Source: Paenochrobactrum pullorum
Lineage (GTDB): Bacteria; Pseudomonadota; Alphaproteobacteria; Rhizobiales; Rhizobiaceae
Assembly (NCBI RefSeq): GCF_041929845.1
Contig: NZ_JBHEEH010000016.1
Location: 1-53,669 of the forward strand
Length of the DNA: 53,669 bases
Direction: 5' to 3'
The position numbers were made by a program, and so were the translations under genes. Below are positions 8,619 through 17,365 of this stretch, piece after piece. Within the stretch, counting starts at the first letter, position 1. Every line of letters starts with the position of its first letter. Under the pieces are notes generated by a model. It saw nothing but the letters and a program-made list of their open reading frames with translations, made no database searches and was not told the origin of the DNA.

Positions 8619-10580
8619 TTAAATGAATGTCCGTGCCAGAAATTGTTGCAAGCGGGCAGATTGAGGATTTGTGAACAGCTGTTCCGGCGCGCTCTCTTCC
8701 TCCACTTTACCTTGATGCAAGAACATAATTTTATGCGAAACTTCGCGTGCAAACTGCATTTCATGTGTCACGAGGATCATGGTATTCCCCTCTTCCGCAA
8801 GTTGAGCAATAACCCGCAAAACTTCACCTACCAGTTCCGGATCAAGTGCCGAAGTCGGTTCATCCAACAAAATCACTTTAGGCCGCATGGCCAAAGTACG
8901 TGCAATAGCTGCACGTTGCTGTTGCCCACCAGAAAGCCTGCTTGGCAAATGCCCGTGCTTGTCTGATAGTCCCACTTTTTTTAACAATTGATGGGCGTGT
9001 TCGATCGCCTCTTCCCGGTTTTCTTTCAGCACATGCACTGGTGCTTCAACAATATTTTCCAGCACTGTCATATGCGGCCAGAGATTGAAATTTTGAAACA
9101 CCATACCGACATTGGCACGAATACGCTCAACCTGACGATTATCAGCAGGAACCGTTTTACCACCGGATCCCTTTTTCATGCGTATTTCTTCACCATCAAT
9201 GATGATGCTGCCGCCATCTGGTTGTTCAAGCAGATTAATGCAGCGCAAGAATGTACTTTTTCCCGAACCGGAAGAACCAATCAAAGAAACAACCTGACCA
9301 GGCTGCGCAGTCAAACTCACGCCATTCAAAACAGAAAGACTGCCAAATGACTTATGAAGTTCTACGACTTTAACCGCCGGCTCACCCTCTTGATTGGTAT
9401 CCGGCGCGGTCACTCGTGCAGGCTCAGCTTTTTGAATGGCCGATAAACTGATTAGCGAATTTAAAACGCGGTTGAAGTGCGAAACACTTGCCGGAATACA
9501 GGCTTTTTCCCAATTTTCATCTTCAGGAATGAAAGCTTTTCTTAAATCAGCTTTAATTTTTTGCGCCAATGGCGCTTGTAGGTCGCCATAAAGATGCAAC
9601 CAATTATCCGCGCGAACGGCATTATTGACATGATGACCTTCAAGCGTTCCACACTCAATCACCAATGGCAGCAAGAATGTATCCGGTAACATTTTACGCA
9701 TAGCCGCAGATACATAACCGGTTGCAGTCGCAGCAATGCCACTATCTGTTACTGCATTCGTCCCGGTGACGATGACATTTAGTGCAGGGCCGAATAAATC
9801 GCGCCCCCAATCTATGCCTTCATGGTCCTTAGTTGTCACAGACAAAAGTGCGGGATAAGCATAAGGACCCGCACCCGTATGCAGATCAAAAAATGCTAGT
9901 TTTTCTGCATTTTGTGCGAAGGTTGCGATAATTTTATGCAGTGTCTCATTCGACCATTCAGCTTTAGAACCACCAAAAAACAAGCCATCAGAAAACTCGT
10001 ATTGACCGGTCTCAATGATATTGAGCACAGCTGCATTGCTGCCAAACAGTTTAACGGCTTCGGCATATGCTTTTTCTGTTTCAGCACGTCCTGTACCTTC
10101 AATCTCAGTATAGACCGCAGCTTTATGTACCTGTCGGTATTTTTCATTCAGAGGTGGAGCTTTGTTCCAATCAATGAAGTTACGGTTCAGGTCTACGTTA
10201 TTTTCCGTAACGCGCCGCATCCATGCAGCACCCCAAGGATTAATCAGATGGATCATCAAAATCGCAACATCATCCGGCAAACGGTCTGCGTTCAGTTGCT
10301 GCAGCCATTCACTCTGGCAGGCAGAACCATAAGCAGCCTCCGCGCCATGTGTGCCGGAAATAACAACAAGCATCTGTCGTGCGTTACTTTTGCCCAGCAA
10401 CGCCACAGTAGTTGCAATTGCTTCGCCGGCGGGGCCAGGCAATGGATGCGGATATTCAGTGACTGTAGCTTTTGCCTTTTGAGCAGTTTTTAAAAACCGC
10501 GACTGCATTGCATGATAATCAGTCGGAATAAATCCTGCTGTTGAAGACAGTTTTTCGCTGTGAGTGTTAGTCGCATGCAT
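8619..10580 (-). CDS. DUF2817 (M14-like) hydrolase fused to an amino-acid-type ABC ATPase
   Basis: A 653-aa two-domain protein. Residues about 20-375 are a DUF2817/M14-like zinc hydrolase: ISGTHGAEA with H78 and E81, RRVTENNVDLNRNF (122-135), FFDLHTGAGPY with H234, and VIECGT with E309. Residues about 402-653 are a complete ABC ATPase: Walker A GSSGSGKST (435-443), Q-loop (about 496), signature LSGGQQQR (549-556), Walker B LLDEPTSALDP and H-loop TH (605-606). The linker (about 380-402) is Ala/Pro/Glu-rich. The frame is unbroken, so this is a true fusion. The ATPase half matches the HisP/ArtP type that powers the neighbouring importer. The hydrolase half would sit in the cytoplasm at the transporter, where it could process the imported compound. 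The substrate is unknown; related M14 enzymes cut amide bonds of amino acids. Confidence 0.9.
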   Translation of the reverse strand: MHATNTHSEKLSSTAGFIPTDYHAMQSRFLKTAQKAKATVTEYPHPLPGPAGEAIATTVALLGKSNARQMLVVISGTHGAEAAYGSACQSEWLQQLNADRLPDDVAILMIHLINPWGAAWMRRVTENNVDLNRNFIDWNKAPPLNEKYRQVHKAAVYTEIEGTGRAETEKAYAEAVKLFGSNAAVLNIIETGQYEFSDGLFFGGSKAEWSNETLHKIIATFAQNAEKLAFFDLHTGAGPYAYPALLSVTTKDHEGIDWGRDLFGPALNVIVTGTNAVTDSGIAATATGYVSAAMRKMLPDTFLLPLVIECGTLEGHHVNNAVRADNWLHLYGDLQAPLAQKIKADLRKAFIPEDENWEKACIPASVSHFNRVLNSLISLSAIQKAEPARVTAPDTNQEGEPAVKVVELHKSFGSLSVLNGVSLTAQPGQVVSLIGSSGSGKSTFLRCINLLEQPDGGSIIIDGEEIRMKKGSGGKTVPADNRQVERIRANVGMVFQNFNLWPHMTVLENIVEAPVHVLKENREEAIEHAHQLLKKVGLSDKHGHLPSRLSGGQQQRAAIARTLAMRPKVILLDEPTSALDPELVGEVLRVIAQLAEEGNTMILVTHEMQFAREVSHKIMFLHQGKVEEESAPEQLFTNPQSARLQQFLARTFI

Positions 10581-10624
10581 GGTCGGCTACACTTTCATAA
10601 ATAATACTATCATGACCTATTGAG

Positions 10625-11728
10625 CTATAGATCAAGCACGATAGATGAGGACGGGCGGGCGCAGCATAACAGCACCTTGTCAGAAGCCATTTCATCGAGT
10701 GGTTCTTCAAAATAAGTTATCTCACCCGAAATAAGGCCGTGGACACAGCTGCCGCAAATACCGGCACGGCAACTGAACTCCGGCTCAACACCATTGGCTT
10801 CTAAAAAGTCCAACAATGACAAAGCACTATCATCCCAGACAAGTTCAAGACCACTGCGTTGTAAATGCACCTTACAGCCGCAGCTATCTACCACTTTTGG
10901 TGCTGCTGGGACCGGTTGAACCGGCTTAGCCTCACCGCCACCAGCTTTTAACAGGCTTGCAGGCCCGAAAAACTCATAGGCAATACGCTGATCACTAACG
11001 CCCATTTCTATCAGATAATCATACATTGCCTGCATGAAAGGGCGTGGGCCACAGAGATAAAAATCATAATCATCAAGCGGTAACAAAGTCTGCAAGCGGG
11101 CTTTAGTTAGCACACCTTCTGAATGATGATGATTGTCAATTCTATCCTGATCGTTCGGAAAACGATAACAATAATGTACCTTTATCAGGTCATAATTGGA
11201 TGCAAATTCAGCAATTTCCTGCTTGAGCGCATGGACACCGCCATGATCACAAGCATGAATGAAATGAACCTGACGATCTTGCTCAGCCGACAATTGGCGC
11301 AGCATTGAAACCATAGGGGTCAGGCCAACACCGCCAGACAACAACACCACAGGACGTTTTGTAGTGCGATCGAGTTTAAACGCTCCACGTGGTCCATCAA
11401 TTTCCAGAACACTGCCTTCATCCACGGCATCATGTAGCCAGCATGAAGCATGCCCATCTGCATGATCCGGCTGCAAAGCCGCCTCACGCTTAATTGTAAT
11501 ACGATAATATCCCTCATCACCCGGTGCGGACGAAACGGTATAATTACGTAAAACAAAGCCTGTATTTTCCTTATCTGGTATACGGATTGTTAGGAATTGA
11601 CCTGCCTCAAAATCTGTCCAATGGGACGCGTTGATCGGTTTGAGGACAAACGATGAAATCGTTTCACTCTCACGAATTTTTGACACCACTTTAAAAGGGC
11701 GAAACCGGATACGATCAGCATTTGCCAT
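10625..11728 (-). CDS. Oxygenase reductase: flavin/NAD domains with C-terminal 2Fe-2S ferredoxin
   Basis: A 367-aa electron-transfer partner for the Rieske oxygenase encoded 9 bases upstream. The ferredoxin-reductase fold shows the flavin motif RNYTVSSAP (61-69), the NAD-binding LLSGGVGLTPM (129-139) and YLCGPRPFM (224-232). A linker rich in Pro/Ala/Val leads to a plant-type ferredoxin domain with C320, C325, C328 and C355 or C356 as cluster ligands. The order flavin-NAD-ferredoxin is that of VanB and CntB/YeaX-type reductases. It passes NAD(P)H electrons to the oxygenase. Confidence 0.92.
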   Translation of the reverse strand: MANADRIRFRPFKVVSKIRESETISSFVLKPINASHWTDFEAGQFLTIRIPDKENTGFVLRNYTVSSAPGDEGYYRITIKREAALQPDHADGHASCWLHDAVDEGSVLEIDGPRGAFKLDRTTKRPVVLLSGGVGLTPMVSMLRQLSAEQDRQVHFIHACDHGGVHALKQEIAEFASNYDLIKVHYCYRFPNDQDRIDNHHHSEGVLTKARLQTLLPLDDYDFYLCGPRPFMQAMYDYLIEMGVSDQRIAYEFFGPASLLKAGGGEAKPVQPVPAAPKVVDSCGCKVHLQRSGLELVWDDSALSLLDFLEANGVEPEFSCRAGICGSCVHGLISGEITYFEEPLDEMASDKVLLCCARPSSSIVLDL

Positions 11729-11737
11729 GTTGCACGC

Positions 11738-12778
11738 TTATTGAGCTGCAACAGAGTTTTCCTCTGTCTCGGCAGCAATCATCTGAGCGAGCTTGCGACG
11801 GAAACGCAAAGGACCGGCATCAATTTTTAAATCCAAATGCGGTGTTTTCTGGTTGGAAATGCCATAATGGACGGCTTCTAAGACAACGCGATCTTCTTCA
11901 AAAGCGCCACGTACAGACTTGGCAAAACTTGCAGATACTTCAGCATCATTCGGTTTAAAATTACGCATCTGGAACCAGTAATATTTGGTGTGATTTTCAT
12001 CCACCGGTGTCATGAAATTATAACTATCCATCAAGAATGTATTTTCAGGCAGAGTTTCTCCTTCACCACCAGCTCCACCTGGCGCAAAAATAGCCTTAAT
12101 AATCGCATTGCTCGGATAGCGCACTTCATAATGCTGTTTGCGGTCTGTATTGCCTTCAAATTGCAGAAAAGGCGCGTAGAATGGTGCAGGTTCTGAATCA
12201 AGCATCCAACGCCAAACGGTCACACCATCTTCAGCAACTGTGGTTTCCAGTGGCGTTTCTTCACAAGCAGAGCTGGCAAAAGATGATTGATGCACCCATG
12301 CGACATGCGAAGGATCAAGCAAATTATCTGTCATATAAAGATAATTACACTTCAGCATCATGGATTCGCCACGGTTAACACCCCATGATGGGTCATCAAA
12401 ATGCTCGACATAAAAGATCTTAGCAGGATCAGCCTGAGCCGGTTCGCCCATCCAAACCCATACCAAGCCGTACCGTTCTTCAACCGGATAGCTGCGCACA
12501 CGTGCAACATGCGGAATGCGCTCAGCGCCTGGCACTCGTGTGCAAGTTCCGGTGCAGTCGAAGGTCAAGCCATGGTAGCCACATTCAACATCATCACCTT
12601 TGATGCGCCCCATAGACAACGGCAATTTACGATGAGGACATGCATCTTCCAATGCTGCGGCTTTACCATCTTGGGTGCGGTAAAGAACAATCGCATCACC
12701 TAACATTGTGACAGCTTTTAACGAGCGACCGACTTCATGATCCCATGCTGCGACATACCATGCATTTCTCAAAAACAT
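11738..12778 (-). CDS. Rieske non-haem iron oxygenase, VanA-like
   Basis: A 346-aa terminal oxygenase, close to VanA/TsaM-type demethylases in length. The Rieske centre is C47-x-H49 and C66-x2-H69 (CPHRKLPL, CGYHG). The mononuclear iron site is in NLLDPSHVAWVH (H158, H163), with an acidic third ligand expected in the C-terminal AFEEDRVVLE segment. Such enzymes O- or N-demethylate or hydroxylate small molecules. It is the first gene of a six-gene operon with its reductase, the DUF2817-ATPase fusion and an importer. AAGGGG lies before ATG 12778. Here the oxygenase pairs with an amino-acid-type importer rather than an aromatic-acid permease, so vanillate is unlikely to be the substrate. Confidence 0.92.
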   Translation of the reverse strand: MFLRNAWYVAAWDHEVGRSLKAVTMLGDAIVLYRTQDGKAAALEDACPHRKLPLSMGRIKGDDVECGYHGLTFDCTGTCTRVPGAERIPHVARVRSYPVEERYGLVWVWMGEPAQADPAKIFYVEHFDDPSWGVNRGESMMLKCNYLYMTDNLLDPSHVAWVHQSSFASSACEETPLETTVAEDGVTVWRWMLDSEPAPFYAPFLQFEGNTDRKQHYEVRYPSNAIIKAIFAPGGAGGEGETLPENTFLMDSYNFMTPVDENHTKYYWFQMRNFKPNDAEVSASFAKSVRGAFEEDRVVLEAVHYGISNQKTPHLDLKIDAGPLRFRRKLAQMIAAETEENSVAAQ

Positions 12779-12828
12779 TACTAAGTCCCCTTGAACGTCT
12801 CAATTTTTATTTGATAGTCAGGGTAAAT

Positions 12829-12850
12829 AAGCCTCAACTCAAGCAGGCTT
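12829..12850. promoter_or_regulatory. Candidate LysR operator, AAGCCT-N10-AGGCTT
   Basis: A perfect 6-bp inverted repeat with a 10-base spacer lies in the 128-bp gap between the divergent oxygenase operon and the LysR-type regulator. Its size and position suit a LysR recognition site controlling both directions. The assignment rests on position and symmetry alone. Confidence 0.5.
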
Positions 12851-12906
12851 GTGCTACGATACTGTTTAGAATAACTAAAAAGTAGCAGGAGGAGGACAAC
12901 GCATAA

Positions 12907-13821
12907 ATGATCAGAACATCCATCAAAGGATTACAAACTTTTGAAGCTGTCGGAAGATGCGGAACCGTCACTTCTGCTGCCCGCGAATTGGGTGTTTCAC
13001 CCGGTGCCGTCAGCCAGCAAATTCGAGCTTTAGAAGATAGCCTGGGTATTGCGCTTCTCGAGCGTAAAGGCCGGCATGTTGAGTTGACGACATGGGGTCG
13101 GCTATATCATCATGAAATCACTAAAGGCTTCATGCAATTATCTAAAGCTGATGATGTTCTTGAGCGTGCAAAAACGGAAAACACTATTACACTCAGTGCC
13201 TTATCATCAGTTGCGAATCGATGGATAGGTAGCAGAATTTTCGATTGGCATGTCTTACATCCTGATTCAAAAATCAAAATCAATGGTCAGGAAAACGAGC
13301 CTAAATTAGGTCATGAGCCAGTCGATTTTCGTATCACATATGGCAAGCGTTTTGAGGCGCATGAGCATTACACCGAGCTCTATACAGATTGGGTCGTTCC
13401 TGTCTGCTCACCACGCTTATTAGAAGGTCGCAGTCTTCATTTTCCTGCAGATATTTTATCATTTCCACTCCTCAGTCTGGAATGGGAAGAGGACTTTCTG
13501 CCCCCACCAAGCTGGGCTGATTGGGCACATCACATTCAAGCGGATGATAAACTAAAAATATCGAGCTGCCAGTTTAGTCTTTCCAGTAGTGCGATTGGCG
13601 CCGCTGTAAATGGGCGGGGATTTGCATTAGCACAGATCTCTATGATAGATGATGAATTGAAGTCTGGTAGTCTAATTATCCCTTTTGATATTCGACTTAA
13701 ATTGCCTGAAAATTATGTTCTTGCATGGGATCGTTCTGCGCTTCAAAAGCCATTTGGATTAGCCTTTCAGCGTTGGATTGTACAAATGGCACGTAAACAG
13801 GCGCAAATATCCCAGCAATAA
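12907..13821 (+). CDS. LysR-family transcriptional regulator (GcvA-like)
   Basis: A 304-aa regulator. The N-terminal winged helix reads LQTFEAVGRCGTVTSAARELGVSPGAVSQQIRALEDSLGIALLER (helix-turn-helix near residues 20-45), followed by a LysR substrate domain to the end. The strong AGGAGGAGG (12887-12895) fixes ATG 12907. It is transcribed away from the oxygenase/importer operon, the usual arrangement for a LysR activator of the neighbouring operon. The co-inducer is probably the imported compound or a product of it (inference). Confidence 0.9.
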   Translation: MIRTSIKGLQTFEAVGRCGTVTSAARELGVSPGAVSQQIRALEDSLGIALLERKGRHVELTTWGRLYHHEITKGFMQLSKADDVLERAKTENTITLSALSSVANRWIGSRIFDWHVLHPDSKIKINGQENEPKLGHEPVDFRITYGKRFEAHEHYTELYTDWVVPVCSPRLLEGRSLHFPADILSFPLLSLEWEEDFLPPPSWADWAHHIQADDKLKISSCQFSLSSSAIGAAVNGRGFALAQISMIDDELKSGSLIIPFDIRLKLPENYVLAWDRSALQKPFGLAFQRWIVQMARKQAQISQQ

Positions 13822-13822
13822 T

Positions 13823-13835
13823 GTCGCAAATTTTT
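13823..13835 (+). repeat. IS6-type end remnant
   Basis: GTCGCAAATTTTT followed by GTAAG directly after the LysR stop matches the outer end of IS6 copy E (16301-16320). It may be a leftover inverted repeat of a lost element. The match is short, so the call is tentative. Confidence 0.3.
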
Positions 13836-13922
13836 GTAAGCAAAAGACATATGCGTCGACTATGACGTTTATTTCTATGGCTTAATCATAGTGTGAAAGT
13901 TCCTCAGCTAAACTGAAGTGGT

Positions 13923-13939
13923 CCTGTTTTTTGAACAGG
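13923..13939 (+). terminator. Weak terminator after LysR gene
   Basis: A 6-bp stem, CCTGTT/AACAGG, with a T-rich loop followed by TTTACT, about 100 bases after the LysR stop. The stem is short, so this is only a candidate. Confidence 0.3.
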
Positions 13940-13967
13940 TTTACTGTCCAGCTAAGATGCACCCTGG

Positions 13968-14237
13968 TTAGGTGTCATGCTGCTTGGTTGATGTGTATTG
14001 CGCCAAAGTATGCATCATCCGGTGCTTGTTTATCAAGGGGGTGTACGGTCGCTCTGTATTATAAAATCCAATCCAGTCTTTGATTATACGTTTGGCTTGG
14101 AAGCCGTCCAGCAATTCATGTAGATATACGGCTTCTTGCTTGAGGGATCGCCATAGTCTTTCGATGAAAATGTTGTCGAGATAATGCCCACGACCGTCCA
14201 TTATTTTTATCTTGGCATCGGCCAGAATGTTGATCAT
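13968..14237 (-). pseudogene. IS3-type transposase, C-terminal remnant
   Basis: An open frame of 89 codons matching the end of an IS3-family orfB: GRGHYLDNIFIERLWRSLKQE carries the last catalytic Glu, followed by GFYNTERPYTPLINK. The first two catalytic Asp residues and orfA are missing. It abuts unassigned DNA at 14240 and then IS6 copy C. Confidence 0.75.
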
Positions 14238-14302
14238 CCTCTAATTAGTTCAGACCTCCGGCTTCCAGCCGGAAATGCGCTTTAGCGCTCGACTTTATTG
14301 AA

Positions 14303-15180
14303 GGTTTTGTCGCTTTGACCTACAAAAAAGAAGGCACGATTTCGGGCTATACAGAGTTCTGACGGCTCTATTCCCTTAATTTCGGCGTAAACATCTGCAG
14401 CGATAATAGGGAATGACCGACAGCCGCCCATCTCTTTATCACCGCCATCGTTTTCCTGCCGAGATTATCGCGGAAGCGGTGTGGCTGTATTTCCGCTTTC
14501 CGCTAAGTTTCCGCATGGTTGAAGACATGCTCGCCTATCGTGGCATTCTTGTTACCCATAAAACGGTACGTGAATGGGCGGAGAAATTCGGTTGAGATTT
14601 ATGCCAATACAATCTGGCGTCTCACCCCACGTCTTGGCGATAAATGGCATTTGGATGAAGTTGTTATTAGCATCAAAGGCAAGCTCCATTTTCTGTGGCG
14701 TGCAGTTGATCAGGATGGGTTTGTACTTGAAGCCCTTGTCCAGAAACGCCGCAATACAAAGGCTGCCAAGCGTTTATGCGTAAGCTTCTATCCGGTCATG
14801 GCTATTCACCACGTGTTATGGTCACAGACAAACTGGGTTCTTATGGCGCAGCCAAATGAGAATTAGGCATTGGTGTTTGTGATCATCATCAGCATAATAG
14901 GTTGAATAGTCGCGCTGAGAATTCTCATCAACCAGTACGGCGATGAGAGCGGATCATGAAACGCTTCAAATCAGCGCGACATGTGCAAAGGTTCACATCA
15001 ATCCATGATCCAATTTACAATCTTCTTTACTTCCCCCGCAATCATTTCAACGCCGCCCATCACCGTGAATTACGACACACCGCTAAAAATATATGGCACG
15101 AAAATCGCATGCCTCAAAGCCGCGTAATAACGGCATCATAGGTAAAATTACGGCCGACCGCAGGTTAAAGTTACTGTGCC
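14303..15180 (+). mobile_element. Complete-length but dead IS6-family element (copy C)
   Basis: 878 bp between GGTTTTGTCGCTTTGACC (14303-14320) and the reverse of GGCACAGTAACTTTAACC (15163-15180). The transposase starts at 14413 (RPSLYHRHRFPAEIIAEAVWL...). It is broken by a frameshift after WAEKFG, a one-base deletion in the KAAKRFMRKLL region near 14775, a TGA at the AAK-ELG position, and the TGA before MKRFKSA that copy B shares. The flanks (TTATTGAA left, ATGCATCC right) show no 8-bp duplication, so the element probably rearranged after insertion. Confidence 0.85.
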
Positions 15181-15448
15181 ATGCATCCTGTTCAATGGTG
15201 GATGCGCGCAGATAGGCGCGGACGAAAATTGTAACCTTAGCTGGTACTGTTAGGGTCATTTGTGTGTACCGGTCTGTTTTAAGTGGTCAAAACAGCCTAT
15301 ACAGTACCGGTTTCACGTAGTCCAGCTAGGGAACCATCATGCCCGGACTAGCTCAAAAATACAATATATCAATATATCTGCGCCTAGCTCAGTAAGCAGA
15401 CTTAAATGCACCAAAAATGAGACATTGAAAAAGAGTGCTTGCCCGAAT
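15181..15448. other. No gene seen; possible old insertion-sequence scar
   Basis: Between IS6 copy C and the toxin operator I see no credible ORF. The stretch GCGGACGAAAATTGTAACC near 15218 resembles the outer end of the IS3 element at 51127-52793 (TGCGGACGAAAACTTGG), which hints at an old insertion or excision scar. Confidence 0.3.
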
Positions 15449-15464
15449 ATACAAAATTTTGTAT
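15449..15464. promoter_or_regulatory. Perfect palindrome, likely antitoxin operator
   Basis: ATACAAAATTTTGTAT is a perfect 16-bp palindrome ending 10 bases before the toxin pseudogene ATG. Toxin-antitoxin operons of this type are repressed by their HTH antitoxin at such sites, and an intact HTH antitoxin gene lies downstream. Confidence 0.65.
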
Positions 15465-15473
15465 GATCCCCTT

Positions 15474-15798
15474 ATGAGAGCTACGCATCTAGGGCAGTGC
15501 CTTTATTGATTTAAGAGATTTTCCAATCAATGCACGTCGTGAGGTAGGCTATCAGCTCGACAAGGTGCAAAATGGCGATACACCGGACGATTGGAAGCCT
15601 ATAGCTATAGTCGGGCAGAGGCGTACAGGAAATACGTGTTGGAGACGCTACAGGCGCTTTCCGTGCGATCTTTGTCGTTAATTCGCAGACGCAATTTACG
15701 TGCTGCATTGCTTCCAAAAGAAAACACAGAAAACGAGCAGAGCTGATCTAGACTTAGCAACAAAACGATATACCGATCTTGTTAAGGAGTTAGAATGA
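15474..15798 (+). pseudogene. RelE/HigB-type toxin (phage Gp49-like), disabled
   Basis: Protein similarity survives across changing frames: GSAFIDLRDFPINARREVGYQ, DKVQNGDTPDDWKP, then after a shift GVQEIRVGDATGAFRAIFVV, then after another shift FQKKTQKTSRADLDLATKRY and a C-terminus ending at TGA 15796-15798. These are the conserved blocks of Gp49-like/HigB toxins. A TAG near 15489 and at least two frameshifts inactivate it. The original stop overlaps the antitoxin ATG (ATGATG), as in an intact operon. Confidence 0.8.
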
Positions 15799-16079
15799 TG
15801 AAAAACGAAAGCAAGACTTTTGCTAATGTATGGGATGCTATTGAAGACACCGAAGCCGAAAATATGAAACTTCGCTCCGCGCTTATGTTGGCCTTAGATA
15901 AGAAAATCCGCGAAAATGGCTGGACACAGTTAGAGGCTGCCCGTCGTCTTAGTGTAACACAGCCCCGCATATCTGATCTTCAACGTGGAAAAATTAATGT
16001 GTTCGCAATTGATACCCTTGTTAACATGCTTATTTCTGCGGGAATGCACGTAGAAATGCGTGTATTGGAGGCGGCTTAA
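15795..16079 (+). CDS. HigA/XRE-type antitoxin, toxin partner dead
   Basis: A 94-aa single-domain HTH protein. The motif is ENGWTQLEAARRLSVTQPRISDLQRGKINVFAIDTLVNML (about residues 37-76), preceded by a short helical segment. It belongs to the XRE antitoxins that pair with Gp49-like toxins. AAGGAG lies 5 bases before ATG 15795, inside the end of the toxin pseudogene. Because the toxin is broken, the protein may persist as a solo repressor of the palindrome at 15449, or as an anti-addiction factor against related toxins. Confidence 0.88.
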   Translation: MMKNESKTFANVWDAIEDTEAENMKLRSALMLALDKKIRENGWTQLEAARRLSVTQPRISDLQRGKINVFAIDTLVNMLISAGMHVEMRVLEAA

Positions 16080-16126
16080 ATGAATGATGTAAACGACTTA
16101 ATTTTGCGTGACCTTATCCATGCTGG
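16080..16126 (+). pseudogene. Start of a third toxin-antitoxin operon gene, cut by IS6
   Basis: An ATG overlaps the antitoxin stop (TAAATG). The following frame, MNDVNDLILRDLIHAG, is lost where IS6 copy D begins at about 16127. The rest of the gene is absent and its function is unknown. Confidence 0.45.
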
Positions 16127-16294
16127 AAAGTAATGAAGATTGTAAATTGGATCGTGAATTGATGTGAACCTTTGCACATGTCGCGCTGACTTGAAGCGCT
16201 TCATGACCCGCTCTCGTCGTCATATCGGCTGATGCGAATTCTCTGCTCGATTATTCACCCCTTTATGCTGACGATGATCACATACAGTCAGGCC
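16127..16294 (-). mobile_element. IS6-family fragment (copy D)
   Basis: This matches the C-terminal transposase region of copies B and C, reading on the minus strand RRERVMKRFKSARHVQRFTS. Both ends are missing. It has a TGA two codons upstream of the position mutated in B and C, so it decayed independently. It abuts IS6 copy E directly. Confidence 0.75.
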
Positions 16295-17105
16295 GGTTGT
16301 GTCGCAAATTTTTCAGTAAGTTAAAAGCGTGCTTATCCTTGGTCGTAGTTATGCTGCGAGTTCCGCAAAGACCTTGAATGGTGATTGGTTGTCGTTTGTA
16401 AACTGGTTCTTGCGGATCATGTATGCCACTTCAATGCCTGCGATGGTGGCTGATGCGGAATGGAACGCTTTGAAGCCCATCATTTGTTTGGTGATCCGTT
16501 TGATAAAACGATGGTCTTGCTCAAGGATATTGTTCAATATTTGATCTGCCGGATTTCAATCATGTCGCCTGCGCCTGTGAATTTCAGGATGATGTTGACG
16601 GCGTGCAGTCCGGCCAGATTTGCGCCACTTTTGTCAATGATAACCTTCTCAGGAGTGTCGTTTTGTGATCATTTTCTTGAATAAACGCCGAGCTGCAGCC
16701 ATATCCCGACGTTCAGACAACAAGAAATCCAGGGTTTGCCCGTTGTGGTCAACGGCTCGGTACAAATAGGCCCATTTGCCACGAACCTTGATGTAGGTCT
16801 CGTCAATACGGTCAAGAACTGGCCGTGGGTCGCTTGCGCATCTGAGCCTGAGTGGCGATTTGAGACGAGTAGCGAATAACCCATCGGTTCAATGTTGCAT
16901 GATCGACGCATACGCCACGTTCGTTCAGAATTTCTTGAAGGTCACGATAGAAAACTGGATAACGCACGTAAAAGAAGACCGCGTGCAGAATGACACTTTT
17001 AGGGAAATGAGTTCCCTTGAAATCGACCGCCATCCGCTTCCACCTCACTCAATTATTCACAATAACTGGCATATACTTCAGCAATGATGAAAATTTGCAA
17101 CACCC
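16295..17105 (-). mobile_element. IS6-family element, second lineage (copy E), transposase broken
   Basis: 811 bp with ends reading inward GGTTGTGTCGCAAATTTTTC (16295) and GGGTGTTGCAAATTTTCATC (17105). On the minus strand the N-terminal part is MAVDFKGTHFPKSVILHAVFFYVRYPVFYRDLQEIL (16812-17048). It is then shifted out of frame, and the C-terminal part is EQDHRFIKRITKQMMGFKAFHSA (16349-16537). The catalytic core is scrambled, so the copy is dead. The copy-E end is repeated in part at 13823. Confidence 0.8.
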
Positions 17106-17365
17106 TGCTGGCCGACGCGCCAGAGGACACACCGGACATTCTGCCGAGCGCCTCGGCGATCTATGTTAAGAAAGTTTCGGCCCTGACCAAGGCGCTCAAT
17201 CGCAAGGAAGAGCGAACAGGAAGCAGCGGAGACATTGCGTGGCCTAATTGAGAAGATTTCGCTCACACCGGGGCCAGAACGCGGCGAGATTTACGCAACG
17301 CTGCACGGCGAACTGGGCACAATTCTCAATTGGACGGAGCGGCAAATCCTTGGAAAGGCTGCAAA

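Noticed and set aside
13923..14302. Intact insertion sequence between the LysR gene and IS6 copy C
   Set aside because: Only the transposase C-terminus is present and no matching inverted repeats could be paired.
14875..16260. TGA read as an amino acid (code change) because three IS6 copies have in-frame TGA
   Set aside because: Intact genes in the window end in TGA and contain normal TGG Trp codons, and the IS6 copies have other frameshifts. Simple decay explains it.
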